From positions 1-7,030 of the forward strand of contig JAFPZV010000127.1 of the NCBI GenBank assembly GCA_017417085.1: 7,030 bases of DNA, read 5' to 3'. This document shows positions 6,354 to 7,030 of the stretch, piece after piece. A program made the position numbers and the translations under genes. Numbering within the stretch: the first letter of the stretch is position 1; each line of letters begins with the position of its first letter. A model generated the notes under the pieces. That model was not told where the DNA came from. It ran no database searches and saw only the letters and a list, made by a program, of their open reading frames with translations. This stretch comes from Deltaproteobacteria bacterium. GTDB taxonomy: Bacteria; Desulfobacterota; Desulfuromonadia; Desulfuromonadales; JAAYDE01.

Positions 6354-7030
6354 ATGAAGGCCAGAAAATATTTGATGATTGCCTTCGGCCTGATTTTGCT
6401 GGCAACAGCGATTCTGCTGTTCGCGCCCCGGCTTGTCAATCTGGAGAGACACCGCGCCCTGATCGAACACCGCATGAGCGCCCTCACCGGCTACCCGATC
6501 ACCATTGGCGGACTGAAACTTACGCTGCTGCCACGCCTCGGCGTGAAAATAACCAGGCTGCGCATCGGCAGTCCGCAACATTTTAGCGAGGACCTTTTCA
6601 CCATGCGCTCGCTTGAGATGCGCATCCGGCTATGGCCGCTGTTGCGAGGTGAAATCCAGGTCCAGCGATTCATCGCCAACGCGCCGTGCATCACGCTGAT
6701 TCGCAATTTCCAGGGACAGGGCAACTGGCAGCATGCCACTGCCGGAAGTCCGGAGGCTCAAGACACAGCCCTCCCCCCAGGTACCGGAGAAACGGCCGCC
6801 ACCTCACCCATTTGGGAGATGCTGAAAAACCTCTCGCTGCGCAAAATGGCCATCCGTAACGGAGCCTGCTTTTGGCAGGACGAAAAAAACGGCAGCCACC
6901 ACCAAATTTCCGCTATCCAGCTGGAGGCACGCGGCATCGAGATGAAGCGGCCCGTTCAGCTCACCCTGACCGGCGATTTCAACGGAGCGCAACTGGAGGT
7001 AACCGGTCAGGTGGGTCCCCTGGACGATCT
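6354..7030 (+). CDS. AsmA-family inner-membrane protein, partial (C-terminus beyond right edge)
   Basis: AsmA-family proteins are anchored in the inner membrane with a large periplasmic part. Related long members are proposed to carry phospholipids between membranes; the role of this one is not known. The start is ATG at 6354, with AAAGGA about six bases upstream. Residues 6-25 form an N-terminal membrane anchor preceded by basic residues. The AsmA N-terminal domain follows: LTGYPITIGG at 44-53, LLPRLGVKITRLRIG at 58-72, IRLWPLLRGEIQVQRF at 91-106 and the RNFQGQGNW segment at 117-125. A Pro/Ala/Thr/Glu-rich linker spans about 128-152. The conserved pattern then resumes with a segment that may begin a repeat-like beta region. 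There are 225 codons in the window against commonly 600 or more in the family, so most of the gene lies outside. It is divergent from tRNA-His. Confidence 0.88.
   Translation, partial: MKARKYLMIAFGLILLATAILLFAPRLVNLERHRALIEHRMSALTGYPITIGGLKLTLLPRLGVKITRLRIGSPQHFSEDLFTMRSLEMRIRLWPLLRGEIQVQRFIANAPCITLIRNFQGQGNWQHATAGSPEAQDTALPPGTGETAATSPIWEMLKNLSLRKMAIRNGACFWQDEKNGSHHQISAIQLEARGIEMKRPVQLTLTGDFNGAQLEVTGQVGPLDD

Overview
The window is a compact housekeeping segment of a Gram-negative bacterium. Deep-branching proteobacteria of the Desulfobacterota/Desulfuromonadales kind fit best. That guess rests on an MJ0042-type zinc-ribbon membrane protein, a secreted DUF1573 protein, an AsmA-family protein, and His and Leu tRNA genes beside tig-clpP-clpX. 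No marker in the window fixes the genus. Three tRNA genes encode their own CCA ends, and there is no sign of a mobile element, phage or CRISPR array.

Layout. (1) Positions 1-1226, minus strand: hpt (purine salvage), followed by a zinc-ribbon/transmembrane protein that runs off the left edge. (2) Positions 1227-1409: a divergent control region with a near-consensus hpt promoter and a perfect inverted repeat upstream of the DUF1573 gene. (3) Positions 1410-2337, plus strand: the DUF1573 gene, then tRNA-Arg(CCG) with its own promoter and terminator. (4) Positions 2345-2386: a perfect 16-bp terminator hairpin where the rightward and leftward transcription units converge. (5) Positions 2412-6078, minus strand, read right to left: tRNA-His(GTG), tRNA-Leu(TAG), a possible 37-residue CxxC peptide, tig, clpP, clpX. 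(6) Positions 6079-6353: a second divergent region with a tRNA-His promoter and an inverted repeat in the leader of the next gene. (7) Positions 6354-7030, plus strand: the N-terminal third or so of an AsmA-family protein, cut by the right edge.

Trigger factor folds nascent chains at the ribosome exit, and ClpXP unfolds and degrades failed or regulated proteins, so the minus-strand block is a proteostasis operon. The only strong promoter seen upstream of it is the one before tRNA-His. Translation-apparatus RNAs and proteostasis proteins may therefore share a transcript. The DUF1573 and AsmA proteins belong to the cell envelope.

No clearly new system is evident. The parts most worth a second look are the short CxxC ORF nested against the tig start, the dyads placed on or inside three promoters, and the inverted repeat in the asmA leader.
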